Shown in pieces: positions 1 through 12,207 of a stretch of DNA of 64,000 nucleotides; within the stretch, counting starts at the first letter, position 1; each line of letters starts with the position of its first letter. Both the position numbers and the translations under genes were made by a program. The notes under the pieces were generated by a model that worked only from the letters and a program-made list of their open reading frames with translations, was not told the origin of the DNA and ran no database searches. Origin of the DNA: Paraburkholderia phytofirmans OLGA172 (GTDB lineage: Bacteria > Pseudomonadota > Gammaproteobacteria > Burkholderiales > Burkholderiaceae); contig NZ_CP014578.1 of NCBI RefSeq assembly GCF_001634365.1, positions 248,001 through 312,000 of the forward strand. Direction: 5' to 3'.

Positions 1-66
1 CGATGCATGCGCCGTGGCGGCAACCAGGCCCAGCGAGAGGAACAGAATGCTCAGCAGTTTTTTCAT
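1..66 (-). CDS. dsbA: Thiol:disulfide interchange protein DsbA-like, N-terminal fragment
   Basis: Only the first 22 codons lie in the window. They read MKKLLSILFLSLGLVAATAH and then Ala-Ser, a classic Sec signal peptide with a Lys-Lys n-region and an AHA cleavage motif, so the product is exported to the periplasm. The DsbA assignment rests on gene order: in Burkholderia a dsbA gene commonly follows the argS and SPOR-domain genes on the same strand. No catalytic residues are visible, so the identity is an inference from synteny. Confidence 0.55.
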   Translation of the reverse strand, partial: MKKLLSILFLSLGLVAATAHAS

Positions 67-250
67 GTTTTGTTGACCCAAGTAGGCGGTAAAGCGGTGG
101 CGCCACGCAAATGCCCGTCACCGTTTTCAATGTCGGCGTTAGACGCTCTGGTCGTCTGTTGTGCTTGTCGGTTGTACTTGTGACTCGCGCCGCATGCCGA
201 TAGTTCGGCGGCGGCGCGTTCCGGCAAATCACCGTTTGTTTATTGTTTGC

Positions 251-1048
251 TTATTGCTTCGTAAAGCGGATCACGGCGGTATCCACGCCCGCGTCGGACA
301 GACGCTGACGGCTAGAATTCATGTCTTCGAACTTCGAGAACGGGCCGATACGCACACGGTAGTACGTCACGCCGCCTGCATCGCGCTGCGTGACCTTCGA
401 TTCGAAGCCTTGGAAGGCGAGGCGCGCGCGCTGCTGCTCGGCGTCGGCCGAGGTCTTGTAGGCGCCCACTTGCAGGAAATAGCCCGTGTTCGCGTCACCC
501 GCTGTCGGCGCGGCGCTCGAACCCGGCTTGGCGTTGGCCGCCGTGGTGGCCGTGCTCTTCGGCACCGAGCCTGCCGCGGTGGCCGGCGGTGTGCTGGAGC
601 CTTGCGGCTTTTTAGCCGGTGCGGCGGCGGTGCCGTTGTCGTTATCCTGCGCCGGCTTTGGTGCGACTGCCGCGCCGTTCGCGTTGCCATTCGATGGCGG
701 CACTTCGACGATCTGCGGTTCTTCCAGCATGCCGGACTGCGTTTGCGAGTTGGTCTGGCCCGGTGCGGTGTTCGGCGGCGCCGGTTGCGCGGCTTGCGGT
801 ACCGGCTGGCCCGGCGTCTTGCCTTGCAGCGGACGGTTCGGGTCGTATTGCTGCCCCTGGCTCGCGCCGGTGTCGGGCGCCGCGGGCGGTGCGACCTTCG
901 AGACAAATGGCGTAGGCGCACGGGTGATATACAGCGCCACCACTACCGCGATCGCGAGACCGACGATCAGGCCCAGCACGATGCCGAGAAAAGTCCCCCC
1001 GGTTTGCTTCGATTGCGATTGCTTTGTTGTGCGGCGTGGTTTTGCCAT
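251..1048 (-). CDS. SPOR-domain membrane protein
   Basis: This 265-residue protein has a basic N-terminus (MAKPRRTTKQ), one transmembrane helix at about residues 22-44, a long Pro/Ala/Gln-rich periplasmic linker, and a C-terminal SPOR domain (about 188-264, starting GYFLQVGAYKTSADAE). SPOR domains bind denuded glycan strands of septal peptidoglycan, so a cell-division or envelope role is likely. I chose the ATG at 1048 because AGGTGA lies about 8 bases upstream; a TTG six codons earlier is the alternative. It lies downstream of argS on the same strand, with an 80-base gap, and is probably co-transcribed. Confidence 0.85.
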   Translation of the reverse strand: MAKPRRTTKQSQSKQTGGTFLGIVLGLIVGLAIAVVVALYITRAPTPFVSKVAPPAAPDTGASQGQQYDPNRPLQGKTPGQPVPQAAQPAPPNTAPGQTNSQTQSGMLEEPQIVEVPPSNGNANGAAVAPKPAQDNDNGTAAAPAKKPQGSSTPPATAAGSVPKSTATTAANAKPGSSAAPTAGDANTGYFLQVGAYKTSADAEQQRARLAFQGFESKVTQRDAGGVTYYRVRIGPFSKFEDMNSSRQRLSDAGVDTAVIRFTKQ

Positions 1049-1127
1049 CGTATGAATCACCTGCAAAAAGAATCCTGGAACGGCCGTCGATTATAACGAC
1101 GGCCGCGTGCATGTTGCGCCTGAGGAC

Positions 1128-2918
1128 TTACATCTTGACGGGAGCGGAGACGCCGATCGTCGCGAGACCGTTGGCCAGCACCTGACGCGTGGCCGCGAGC
1201 AGCGCGACGCGCGCGTTGCGCTCGGCAGCGTCGTCGACCAGCACGCGTTCGGCTCTGTCATTGTAGAACGAGTGGAATTCGCCGGCGAGGTCGCGCAGAT
1301 AGAACGCGACCGCGTGCGGCGCGAGTTCGTCGGCCGCGTGTTGCAGCATGTCCGGGAACTCGGCGAGCTTGTTCAGCAAGGCCATGGCGCGTTCGCTGGT
1401 GAGCGGCGACACGTCCACCTGGTCCAGCGTGCTTTCGTCCGTGCTGTAGCGCGCCTTGCTTTCCGCGATGACCGAGCAGATCCGCGCATGCGCATACTGC
1501 ACGTAGTGCACCGGATTTTCGTCGTTCTGTTTCAACGCCAGGTCGATGTCGAACACGAATTCCGTATCCGCCTTGCGCGAAATCAGGAAGAAACGCACGG
1601 CGTCGCGGCCGCGGCGAATTGTCTCTTCGTCGATCAGGTCGACGGCGGCTTCCGAGCCCGGCGTCGCGCCGCCAGACCATTCGATCAGGTCGCGCACCGT
1701 CACATAGCTGCCGGCGCGCTTCGAGATCTTCACCTCTTCGCCGTTGCGCATCACCGTGACCATCTTGTGCAGGATGTAGTCGGGATAGCCCTTCGGAATG
1801 CCGACGCCGAGACCTTGCAGGCCAGCGCGCACGCGCGCAATCGTGCCGTGGTGGTCCGAACCCTGAATGTTGATCACCTTGGTAAAGCCGCGTTCCCACT
1901 TGGCGACGTGGTAGGCGACGTCCGGCACGAAGTACGTGTAGGTGCCGTCGCTCTTGCGCATCACGCGGTCTTTGTCGTCGCCGTCGTCGGTGGTGCGCAG
2001 CCACAGCGCACCTTCCTGTTCGTAGGTCTTGCCGGCGGCGATCAGCGCCTCGACGGTTTTCTCGACCCGGCCTTCCTTGTATAGCGACGACTCCAGGTAG
2101 TACTGGTCGAACTTCACGCCGAACGCCTGCAGGTCCATATCCTGCTCGCGGCGCAGATACGCGACCGCGAAGCGGCGGATCGCGTCGAGGTCCTCGATGT
2201 CGCCCGCACCGGTGACCGGCTCGCCGTCGCTTGCGGCCACCGTCGCGCCGCTCAGATAGTCTTTCGCGATGTCGGCGATGTACTCGCCGTTATACGCCGA
2301 GGCGGGCCAGCCTTCGTCGCCGGGGGCGAGGCCGCGGGCGCGCGCCTGGGTCGACACGGCAAGCGTGTGGATCTGCACGCCGGCGTCGTTGTAATAGAAC
2401 TCGCGATGCACGTCATAGCCTTGGCTAGCCAGCACGTTCGAGAGCGCGTCGCCGAGCGCCGCCTGGCGGCCGTGGCCGACGTGCAGCGGGCCGGTCGGAT
2501 TGGCCGAGACGAATTCGATCAGCACGTGCTTGCCGGCGTCGCGCTGCGAACGGCCGAAGGCATCCTGTTCGGCGAACACGGCGGCGATCACCGCCTGCTT
2601 GGCGGCGGGCGCGAGGCGCAAGTTGATGAAGCCGGGGCCGGCCACTTCGGCGGCATCCACGAGACCCTTGGCCCGCGGCTGCGCGAGCAGCGCGTCGACG
2701 ATCTGTTGCGCCAGCTGGCGCGGGTTGGCGCGCAGCGGCTTGGCGAGTTGCATCGCCACGTTGCAGGCGACGTCGCCGTGCGCGGCCACCTTGGGCCGCT
2801 CCAGCGTGATCGTGGGCGAGACAAAGGCGGCTTCGTTCGCGCCCTGAGTTGCTTCAGCAACCTGCTTCACCGTGTCGGCGAGCAGTGTTTCGAGGGTATG
2901 TTTATGTGCAGGCAGCAT
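1128..2918 (-). CDS. argS: Arginyl-tRNA synthetase
   Basis: The product charges tRNA-Arg with arginine in the cytosol. The 596-residue length fits class I ArgRS. The N-terminal tRNA-recognition (Add-1) domain spans about residues 5-110. The class I HIGH signature appears as HVGHG at 146-150, preceded by [15 protein letters not shown]-like ISKRAG motif lies before the anticodon-binding region, and the C-terminal DALR domain ends with [11 protein letters not shown]. The ATG at 2918 gives a full-length N-terminus. Long open frames on the opposite strand are shadows of this GC-rich gene. Confidence 0.98.
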   Translation of the reverse strand: MLPAHKHTLETLLADTVKQVAEATQGANEAAFVSPTITLERPKVAAHGDVACNVAMQLAKPLRANPRQLAQQIVDALLAQPRAKGLVDAAEVAGPGFINLRLAPAAKQAVIAAVFAEQDAFGRSQRDAGKHVLIEFVSANPTGPLHVGHGRQAALGDALSNVLASQGYDVHREFYYNDAGVQIHTLAVSTQARARGLAPGDEGWPASAYNGEYIADIAKDYLSGATVAASDGEPVTGAGDIEDLDAIRRFAVAYLRREQDMDLQAFGVKFDQYYLESSLYKEGRVEKTVEALIAAGKTYEQEGALWLRTTDDGDDKDRVMRKSDGTYTYFVPDVAYHVAKWERGFTKVINIQGSDHHGTIARVRAGLQGLGVGIPKGYPDYILHKMVTVMRNGEEVKISKRAGSYVTVRDLIEWSGGATPGSEAAVDLIDEETIRRGRDAVRFFLISRKADTEFVFDIDLALKQNDENPVHYVQYAHARICSVIAESKARYSTDESTLDQVDVSPLTSERAMALLNKLAEFPDMLQHAADELAPHAVAFYLRDLAGEFHSFYNDRAERVLVDDAAERNARVALLAATRQVLANGLATIGVSAPVKM

Positions 2919-3356
2919 GCTTGTTGCGAGTCCAGTGAGGCAATCCGGTGATGCGGAAGAAGCGGCGGCCGCGCGCGAAGCGAAGCCGATTCGTTAGAAG
3001 CGTGGAAAGCGGCGATGCACCGGCCGGGACGCGCCTGGCACCTGGGGCGCCATCAGGCACGTCGCGGGCAACGCGGTTCGCAGCGGCATGCCGAGGCGCT
3101 TGCAACTGCGGCTTGGCGCAGCCGCATGCGGTTTCGGCCAACCGGGCCAGCCATGTCGCCTGCGCAATGCCGCGCGCGGCGCTTTGCGGCGTGCTTTTCC
3201 GTCCAGACGGATTTTAGCAGGTGCTAATATGTTCAATGAGATGCCCACCAAGGGCCGTGGCCGCCGCGCCTGATCGGCGTGTCAACGAAACGCGCGCCGA
3301 CGGCGGGCTTACAGCCGTTCGAGCGTCAATCCAACATAACGAAAAAGGGAACAGTC
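2919..3356. other. Intergenic region between divergent argS and DUF1840 gene
   Basis: This 438-base stretch separates two divergently transcribed genes and must hold both promoters. I see no credible protein: the short open frames are Arg/Ala-rich shadows without ribosome binding sites. An AT-richer patch at about 3210-3235 (ATTTTAGCAG, GCTAATATG) is the best place for a promoter, but no clear -35/-10 pair could be fixed. A good ribosome binding site (AAAAAGGGA, 3342-3350) precedes the gene at 3357. Confidence 0.5.
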
Positions 3357-3683
3357 ATGCTGATTACTTTCAAATGTCGCGCCGCGCCGGACGTGATGAT
3401 GCTGGAGAATCTCGCTCAGTACCTGGTTGGCATTGTCGGCAAGCGCTTGGGTGAGCGAGGTGTCATCACCCACGACGAACTGAGTGTCGCGATCACGAAA
3501 CTCGAAGCGGCGATCAGCGTCGACAAACAGGAACGTGCCGAGCACGAGGGCCATTTCCACGAAGGCGAAGACGGTCACGAGCATCATGAGATTCCGCCGG
3601 GACTTGCCCAGCGCGCGTATCCGTTCCTCGACATGCTGCGCGCCGCGCAGAAAGAAAACGCGGATATCGTTTGGGGTCTCTGA
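3357..3683 (+). CDS. DUF1840-family protein
   Basis: This 108-residue cytosolic protein starts MLITFKCRAAPDVMMLENLA and contains a His/Glu-rich middle (about residues 63-79, HEGHFHEGEDGHEHHE) before a conserved tail ending in IVWGL. The start and tail match the DUF1840 family of betaproteobacterial proteins of unknown function. The His/Glu-rich loop suggests possible metal binding, which is inference only. The ATG at 3357 follows a purine-rich ribosome binding site, so the longer frame starting at 3279 is not needed. A strong hairpin terminator follows 79 bases downstream. Confidence 0.85.
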   Translation: MLITFKCRAAPDVMMLENLAQYLVGIVGKRLGERGVITHDELSVAITKLEAAISVDKQERAEHEGHFHEGEDGHEHHEIPPGLAQRAYPFLDMLRAAQKENADIVWGL

Positions 3684-3761
3684 TACCGGAGCGGTCCGCC
3701 AGCGGTGGCGTTCGCAGCGCCTCGCAGCGCTGCGCTGCGCAGACTGTGACGCATCAATGAA

Positions 3762-3785
3762 AAGAGCCCGCATCAGCGGGCTCTT
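3762..3785. terminator. Bidirectional intrinsic terminator
   Basis: A perfect 10-bp stem (AAGAGCCCGC, loop ATCA, GCGGGCTCTT) lies between two convergent genes. The minus-strand reading continues into TTTTC and the plus-strand reading into TTCGTCTT, so it can serve both the DUF1840 gene (plus) and the small secreted protein gene (minus). Confidence 0.9.
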
Positions 3786-3835
3786 CGTCTTGTGCGGGCC
3801 TTCACGGGCCTTGGCGGCCCGTCTGCCGAACCCGT

Positions 3836-4030
3836 TTACTGGCTGGCGGCATCCGCCGATGCGGCCATCGGTGCCGACGCACCCTTCTTCATTTTCTGCT
3901 TCTTGGGCTTCTTGACGTGCTTTTCCGTAGGCGGCGAATAGGAACTCACCGAACTGGCAGGCTGGGCTAGCGCCACCGAGGCGCTTGCTGCAAGCGAAAC
4001 AGCCGTCAATAACAGCGTCAGCTTCTTCAT
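3836..4030 (-). CDS. Small secreted Lys-rich protein
   Basis: This 64-residue protein begins MKKLTLLLTAVSLAASASVA and has a standard signal peptide, probably cleaved after ALA. The mature part is short: a Ser/Pro segment, a strongly basic run (KHVKKPKKQKMKKG), then an Ala-rich tail. It is likely an exported basic peptide of unknown function. I chose the ATG at 4030 because GGAGAG lies about 7 bases upstream and the signal peptide starts there; the frame upstream lacks such features. It sits alone between two convergent terminators and metH. Confidence 0.75.
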   Translation of the reverse strand: MKKLTLLLTAVSLAASASVALAQPASSVSSYSPPTEKHVKKPKKQKMKKGASAPMAASADAASQ

Positions 4031-4186
4031 ACGATTCTCTCCGTTGACGATTGCAATTTGATAAGCCGACGCGTTTGGCCGCGTCTGGCGGGTTGAAGCC
4101 ATTTCAGTCTACAAAGCCGAAAATTGCACTGCCGCAAATATTCAGCCTAGCGTGTCCGATATAGTAGGTTTCCCGCCCCGCAAGGC

Positions 4187-6904
<2,718 letters not shown>

Positions 6905-6979
6905 GGCGTAGGTGAGGTTCGGTTGCGTGCGTCGGGTTCGATAGCGGAAGAGCGGAGGGTCAGGGGCGAGCCGCCAGAC

Positions 6980-8050
6980 TCAGGCTGCGTCGCGGTATTG
7001 AGTCGGCCATTGGCGCGGCTTTACTTCAGCCAGTGCCTTGGCAATCGCCGCAATATGCTCCGGCGTCGTCCCGCAGCAGCCGCCGGCGATATTCACGAGG
7101 CCTGCCTGCGCGAACTCCTTCAGCAATCCCGACGTATCCGCCGGCAATTCGTCGAAGCCCGTATCGCTCATCGGATTCGGCAAACCGGCGTTCGGATAGC
7201 ACGACACATAGGTGTCGCACAGTTTCGCCAGTTCGGCGATGTACGGGCGCATCAGCGCCGCGCCCAACGCGCAGTTCAAACCGAACGTGAGCGGCTTCGC
7301 GTGACGCAGCGAGTTCCAGAAGGCCTCGACGGTCTGTCCCGACAGAATCCGGCCCGAGGCATCGGTGACGGTGCCCGAGATCATGATCGGCAGGCGCTCG
7401 CCGGTGTCTTCGAACAACTCGTCCAGCGCGAACAGCGCGGCCTTTGCATTGAGCGTGTCGAAGATCGTTTCGACGAGGAACAGATCGCAGCCGCCGTCGA
7501 GCAATGCCTTCGCCTGCTCGTAGTACGCCGCGCGCAGTTCGTCGAACGTCACGTTGCGCGCGCCCGGATCGTTCACGTCAGGGGAAATGCTTGCAGTCTT
7601 CGGCGTCGGTCCGATCGCGCCGGCGACGAAGCGCGGCTTGTCGGGCGTCGAGTATTTGTCGCAGGCGGCGCGCGCCAGCTTCGCCGATTCGAGATTCATC
7701 TCGATGGCGAGGTTTTCCATCCCGTAGTCGGCCTGCGCAACCGTGGTGGCGCCGAACGTGTTGGTCTCGATGATGTCCGCGCCCGCCGCGAGATATTGCT
7801 CGTGGATCTCGCCGATGATCTGCGGCTGCGTGATCGACAGCAACTCGTTGTTGCCCTTGATGTCACGCCCGTAGTCCTTGAAGCGCTCGCCACGATAGCG
7901 GGCTTCGTCGAGCTTGTAGCGCTGGATCATCGTGCCCATTGCGCCGTCCAGAATCAGGATGCGCGACTTGAGCAGCGCGGGCAGCGCCGTGCCGCGCGTG
8001 TAGGCGGCGTCGGGGCGGACTGGCGTGGCGGATTGAGCAGGCTGGTTCAT
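6980..8050 (-). CDS. metH: Methionine synthase, homocysteine-binding subunit
   Basis: This 356-residue protein is the homocysteine S-methyltransferase domain of MetH as a separate gene. It starts with a Rossmann-free TIM barrel ([16 protein letters not shown]) and carries the zinc ligands expected for homocysteine activation: Cys in [11 protein letters not shown] and the Cys-Cys pair in [14 protein letters not shown]. coli MetH has both parts in one 1227-residue chain; together the two genes here give 1261 residues. It precedes the cobalamin-binding gene on the same strand and is probably co-transcribed with it. Confidence 0.95.
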   Translation of the reverse strand: MNQPAQSATPVRPDAAYTRGTALPALLKSRILILDGAMGTMIQRYKLDEARYRGERFKDYGRDIKGNNELLSITQPQIIGEIHEQYLAAGADIIETNTFGATTVAQADYGMENLAIEMNLESAKLARAACDKYSTPDKPRFVAGAIGPTPKTASISPDVNDPGARNVTFDELRAAYYEQAKALLDGGCDLFLVETIFDTLNAKAALFALDELFEDTGERLPIMISGTVTDASGRILSGQTVEAFWNSLRHAKPLTFGLNCALGAALMRPYIAELAKLCDTYVSCYPNAGLPNPMSDTGFDELPADTSGLLKEFAQAGLVNIAGGCCGTTPEHIAAIAKALAEVKPRQWPTQYRDAA

Positions 8051-8170
8051 GGCGGACGTGGGCTTGCGCCGGCTTTTTCGGGAAACCTGTCATTGTAGCC
8101 GCTGCCGGCCGGTCCCGCCGGGCACGGGCCGAGCTGGCGGGTGCGCGTACTGCGGAGACTGCGGCTGCAG

Positions 8171-8240
8171 CGGAAACAAAACGGCGGAAACAAAACGGCG
8201 GAAACAAAACGGCGGAAACAAAACGGCGGAAACAAAACGG
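8171..8240. repeat. Five perfect 14-bp tandem repeats
   Basis: The unit CGGAAACAAAACGG occurs five times without a mismatch in the region between metH and the DUF3567 gene. On the minus strand each unit supplies GTTTTGTTTCCG, a T-rich run placed right after a hairpin. It may act as an extended terminator tail, or be a slippage-prone spacer upstream of metH. Confidence 0.95.
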
Positions 8241-8267
8241 CCCAGTCAGGTGAAAGCCTGCTGGGCC
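8239..8267 (-). terminator. Intrinsic terminator of the DUF3567 gene
   Basis: A hairpin GGCCCAG ... CTGGGCC with an inner CAGG/CCTG stem lies 95 bases downstream of the minus-strand DUF3567 gene. Read leftward it runs into GTTTTGTTTCCG, which is the first unit of the 14-bp repeat array. No T-run follows on the plus strand, so it is oriented leftward. Confidence 0.7.
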
Positions 8268-8361
8268 GCGTTACTACTGCTGACCGACTTGTAAAGGCCG
8301 CCGGCTATGCCGGTCGGCGCGGTCGATGTATGTCGCCAAACCGTTACGTCAAACCCTTCGG

Positions 8362-8619
8362 TTAGTGAAGAATCACCGGTTGATGCATCAGGCTGTCGAA
8401 TTGCCCGAGGAATTCGTCTACCTCATCTAGCGACGGTTCCTCTTCGATCAGCTTTTGCACATGCTCGCGAAAACGCGCTGCCATTGCACCGTCTATGTAG
8501 ATTTCGCGCTGCATGTTCTTGTCGACGATCTCGTAGCCTCCTGATTTCATGGCCAGCGGACCTTCCTGCGGCGGAAACTCGACGACACAATAGTTGGGGC
8601 TGTTGTAGATCATTTGCAT
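8362..8619 (-). CDS. DUF3567-family protein
   Basis: This 85-residue acidic cytosolic protein begins MQMIYNSPNYCVVEFPPQEG and has the compact sequence typical of the DUF3567 family, which is nearly universal in Burkholderia and relatives and of unknown function. No signal peptide or membrane segment is present. It is a single-gene unit, with a ribosome binding site (AAGGAGT) just before the start and a hairpin terminator downstream. Confidence 0.85.
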   Translation of the reverse strand: MQMIYNSPNYCVVEFPPQEGPLAMKSGGYEIVDKNMQREIYIDGAMAARFREHVQKLIEEEPSLDEVDEFLGQFDSLMHQPVILH

Positions 8620-8737
8620 GGCGACACTCCTTATTTCCGTTGGCTCCTGGCCATTCCTGCGCCATAAGTGGAGCTTGTGGTGTGGAATTCAAGGGGTGGG
8701 TCCGGATTGACGCTCGTAAAAGCTCCGAACCTACCGG

Positions 8738-9526
8738 TTAGACCGGCCTTTCAAGAAACGTTTCAAGCAGTGCAGCAAAACGGTGAGATTGTTCGATGGG
8801 CGCGAGATGAGCGGCATCGAGCAGTTCGAACTGTGCGCCTTCGATGGCGTCTGCTATCGCCTGCGTTGCAGCAGGCGGCGTGCCCGTGTCGTGACGGCCC
8901 GCCACGGTCAATGTTGGGCACCGGATTGTTCCCAGCTTACTGCGTACGTCGAAATCGCGCAGCGCTGCGCACGCCATAGCGTAGCCTTCTGACAACGTAT
9001 GGGTCAGCACGTCGCGGATCTGCTCGACTGCTTCGGGATGCGCTGCCCGAAAATCGGGTGTCAGCCAGCGGCTCAACGTCGCAGGCGCCAAGGATGCCAT
9101 GCCCTCCGTGCGTGCCGCCGCCGCGCGCTGATCCCACACTGCGCGGCCTTCGGGCAGCGTGCCGCCCGCGGTGTCGGCAACGGTCAGCGTGTCGACGCGC
9201 GACGGGTGGTCCAGCGTGAATTGCTGCGCGATCATGCCGCCCATCGACATGCCGACAAGATGCGTGGTGGGCGCGCCGAGCGCATCGAGCAGTGCGGCCA
9301 GATCGTGTGACAGATCGGCAATACGGAAAGGCTCGCTCGAGACCGCGGTCTTGCCGTGGCCGCGCAGGTCATAGCGCAACACGGTGTAGTTGTCACGGAA
9401 ATAGCCGGCGAGTTGGTCCCACACAGACAGATCGCCGCCGAGTTGGTGAATGAACGTCAGCCACGGGCCGCCGCCCTCATTGCTCAGCACATAGCGTGTC
9501 TCGATGCCGTTGATTTTCACTTGCAT
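8738..9526 (-). CDS. Alpha/beta hydrolase, 3-oxoadipate enol-lactonase-like
   Basis: This 262-residue single-domain alpha/beta hydrolase has the nucleophile elbow GMSMGG (Ser94), the oxyanion loop HQLGGDLSVW near 27-36, an acid in AGRHDTGTP, and the catalytic His in DAAHLAP. The sequence is closest in style to PcaD enol-lactonases of the beta-ketoadipate pathway, but no other pca genes are nearby, so the substrate is uncertain. The ATG at 9526 has AAGGAG 7 bases upstream; a longer in-frame extension is not supported. Confidence 0.85.
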   Translation of the reverse strand: MQVKINGIETRYVLSNEGGGPWLTFIHQLGGDLSVWDQLAGYFRDNYTVLRYDLRGHGKTAVSSEPFRIADLSHDLAALLDALGAPTTHLVGMSMGGMIAQQFTLDHPSRVDTLTVADTAGGTLPEGRAVWDQRAAAARTEGMASLAPATLSRWLTPDFRAAHPEAVEQIRDVLTHTLSEGYAMACAALRDFDVRSKLGTIRCPTLTVAGRHDTGTPPAATQAIADAIEGAQFELLDAAHLAPIEQSHRFAALLETFLERPV

Positions 9527-9686
9527 GCGGACTCCTTGGAAGGGAACGCAGTGGAAAGGGCCGTTTGCGCGTGCTTCTCCCACCTTCACTATACATACAT
9601 GGCGGCCGCTCGAACGGTTACAGCTCAACGTGCGAGCGAGCCCCGTCGCAGAAGTTTCAGCGACTTGTTTGAGACCCTACTCGGGT

Positions 9687-11051
9687 TTAGGGCTTGTCGG
9701 GCAGGTTGCCTGGAACAGTCGAATCGATCGGTGAAGATGGGGTGGTTGCAGGCGCCATTTCGGGTGCGTTGGTGGCGGGCGACTGGTCTGCTGAATTGTC
9801 AGATGAAGTATTGCCGCTGCCGCCACCGGAGCCACCGGAGCCACCGGAGCCACCGGAGCCACCGGAGCCACCGGAGCCACCGGAGCCACCAGAGCCATCG
9901 GTGCCGCCGGTGCTGTTGGCCGGACTGCCGGCGCCGTCTGCACTGAGCTTGCCGCGCCAAACCAGTTCGACTTGCGTGCCGTTTGGCTCGGTCTGCATGA
10001 TTCGCGCGGGCAGCCAGCCGAGCGACGGCGCGAGCCATACGTCGATGCGGCGCAAATCACCCTCATGGCGAGGCAAGCGTTTGAAGTGGCGCGTTTCGAG
10101 GTAACCCTGCGCGGTACGGATCGTCTCGTCGCCGATCGTCTCGACTGGCCAGTTCTCGCCGCTGTCGTTATCGATCACGAAGAATTGCCGCGTCACGCCC
10201 GGCTTGTAGGCGGCGGGGTCGCCGCGCACGAGGCTGGCAAGCTGCATCACCATGCTGAAACGGTCTTGCGCGCCGTCGGGCAGCGGCAGCGTGGCCGGGG
10301 TCCGCGTGAAGGCGATCTGTTTACCGGTGCGATTGAAGATCGCCACGTCTTCCGGTCGGCGGCCGCGCTTTTCGATGTACTGATCCGGCGCGAGGCCGAA
10401 TGCGTCGATGCGGCCATGGCTCGAATACACGAACGTGCCGACGAACGGCACCGGCACGGAGACGACCATCTCGTAGCTCTCGGCGTTGCTGGTCCAGTGG
10501 ATGGTGCCGGGCTGATTGCGCACGCCGTTGTAGAACGTGTCGTATTGCAGCTCCCCGGATGGCGGAACGGAGAATTTCACGCCCGTGGCAGCTTTGGGTG
10601 CGCTGGCGGCGGCGGGGGCGCTGGCCGTGCCGGTGGCGCTGGCGCCGGTATTGGTATTGCTATTGGCCTCAGGGGAACTCGCTGCGGCCGATGCGCTCGC
10701 CGCGGCAGCCGATGCGGCCGTCACCGCGGGCGCATGCGTTGCCGGTTGCGTTGCCGTCAACACATGTTCGCGTGGCTTGCTCGCGGCTGCCTTGTGCGCC
10801 GGGACAGGCGCCGCTGCTTGCCGCGCGTCGGCGGCGGGTTTGCGCTCGATACGTTCGGGTGTCAGCAGTGCGACTTGCACGGGGACATGCTCGTTGTCCG
10901 ATGGATTCAGCGTCGCGCGGTTACGCTCGACCCATTGAGCTGCAATCCAATGCAGGATGGCCACCACCAGCAGAACCGCAATCCATCGCCACACCTGTAA
11001 ACCAGCGCGCGGCGTGCGGTCAGAGCGGCTTGTGGCAGAAGGTGAGGACAT
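9687..11051 (-). CDS. DUF3108-domain protein with membrane anchor
   Basis: This 454-residue protein has one N-terminal transmembrane helix (WIAVLLVVAILHWIAAQWV, about residues 23-41), an Ala/Pro/Ser-rich linker, and a DUF3108 domain (about 155-370) that begins near FSVPPSGELQYDTFYNG. DUF3108 proteins are periplasmic beta-rich proteins of unknown role. The tail holds a (Gly-Gly-Ser)n run encoded by nine-base tandem repeats and then a Pro/Ala-rich end. The ATG at 11051 was chosen because the transmembrane helix follows it; the frame upstream to 11183 is Arg/Pro-rich and unlikely coding. Confidence 0.85.
   Translation of the reverse strand: MSSPSATSRSDRTPRAGLQVWRWIAVLLVVAILHWIAAQWVERNRATLNPSDNEHVPVQVALLTPERIERKPAADARQAAAPVPAHKAAASKPREHVLTATQPATHAPAVTAASAAAASASAAASSPEANSNTNTGASATGTASAPAAASAPKAATGVKFSVPPSGELQYDTFYNGVRNQPGTIHWTSNAESYEMVVSVPVPFVGTFVYSSHGRIDAFGLAPDQYIEKRGRRPEDVAIFNRTGKQIAFTRTPATLPLPDGAQDRFSMVMQLASLVRGDPAAYKPGVTRQFFVIDNDSGENWPVETIGDETIRTAQGYLETRHFKRLPRHEGDLRRIDVWLAPSLGWLPARIMQTEPNGTQVELVWRGKLSADGAGSPANSTGGTDGSGGSGGSGGSGGSGGSGGSGGSGGGSGNTSSDNSADQSPATNAPEMAPATTPSSPIDSTVPGNLPDKP
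9823..9894. repeat. Nine-base tandem repeats encoding Gly-Gly-Ser
   Basis: The unit CCACCGGAG occurs seven times perfectly plus an eighth copy with one change (CCACCAGAG). On the coding (minus) strand it encodes a flexible (Gly-Ser-Gly) run within the C-terminal tail of the DUF3108 protein. Copy-number change would keep the frame. Confidence 0.95.
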
Positions 11052-11212
11052 TTGCGAGTGAATTCGAACGGGAGGACGGTAAAGGGATGGGCGGAGGCAC
11101 GTCCAGCGTCCGTGCGTGGCGGCAACGGTGAACGCCGTCAGGCCCGGGTCCTGAACGGGCGGCGCACGGTTTCGACTACCCACTGGCGAACGATGTTCCT
11201 GAACTCAGCTCA

Positions 11213-12100
11213 TCAGCGTGGCGTCGCACTATACCCGAGCTCGTACGAGAGCTTTTGCGCACATTCGCGCAGCGCCGTATCGATCTCGCCGCCCCAGCGG
11301 ATATCGAACGCGCCTTCATGGCCGAGCGCGATCAGGCCGAGCGCGAGATCGCCGGTCGAGTCGAACACCGGCATGCAGAACGCGTGGATGGTCGGCAGCA
11401 ACATGCCTTCCACACGCGCCGCTTCGTGCTGACGCACTTCCGCAAGCAGCCGTTCGACCTCTTCCGGCGTGCGCGGGCCGCCCGTGTGTGACGAGCGGCG
11501 CGAATCGGCCAGTTCGCGCTCCAGCATCGCGGCGGTCTTGCTCGACGGCAGGTAGGCGGCAAACAGCAGACCGGTGGCGGAACTGAGCAGCGGCATCACG
11601 TCGCCGAGCTTGAGCGACGCCTTGGCCGGATGACTCGATTCCATCCAATGGACCATCGTCGGCCCCTGATTGCCCCACACCGCGATGCCCACGGTCAGAT
11701 CGAGCTGGTCGCGCAATTCGGCGAGCGCAATGCGCGCGAGTTTCACGCCATCGACGCGGGCAAGCCGCGCGAGCCCCAATTGCAATGCGAAGCCGCCCAG
11801 TTCGTAACGGCCCGACAGCGGATCCTGTGCCACCACGCCGAGGCGCAGGAAACTCACCAGATAGCGGTGCGCTTTCGCCGGACTCATGCCCGCACGCTGC
11901 GCCAGATCGCGCAGCATCATCGCGCGCGGTTCGTGGGTCAGCACGTCAAGCAATCTGAACCCGACTTCGATGGACTGGATGCCGGAACGCAGCTTCTCCT
12001 CGCCGGTCTCGATGCTTTCGTCGTCGGATTCGTGCGCGTCGTGCGGTTCAGTGGTGTCGGTGTCGGTACGGATCGCGCCGGAGCGGGCAATTGGAGGCAT
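11213..12100 (-). CDS. IclR-family transcriptional regulator
   Basis: This 295-residue regulator has an acidic N-terminal extension of about 38 residues, a winged helix-turn-helix (about 42-100, with LRDLAQRAGMSPAKAHRYLV as recognition region), and the IclR effector-binding domain (about 118-290). It is divergent from the fumarylacetoacetate-hydrolase-family gene at 12454 and probably controls it in response to an aromatic-acid metabolite; that target is inferred from position. The 353-base gap between the two genes carries tandem repeats. Confidence 0.92.
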   Translation of the reverse strand: MPPIARSGAIRTDTDTTEPHDAHESDDESIETGEEKLRSGIQSIEVGFRLLDVLTHEPRAMMLRDLAQRAGMSPAKAHRYLVSFLRLGVVAQDPLSGRYELGGFALQLGLARLARVDGVKLARIALAELRDQLDLTVGIAVWGNQGPTMVHWMESSHPAKASLKLGDVMPLLSSATGLLFAAYLPSSKTAAMLERELADSRRSSHTGGPRTPEEVERLLAEVRQHEAARVEGMLLPTIHAFCMPVFDSTGDLALGLIALGHEGAFDIRWGGEIDTALRECAQKLSYELGYSATPR

Positions 12101-12207
12101 GAGCGGGGCGTATGGAGCGCGTTGAAAAAACAGTGAGAAAAGAGGCGGGCAACGAGGTTCCCAGCCGAGCCCTGCAACAGCTTATGCGATCGGCCCGGCA
12201 ACCTGAT

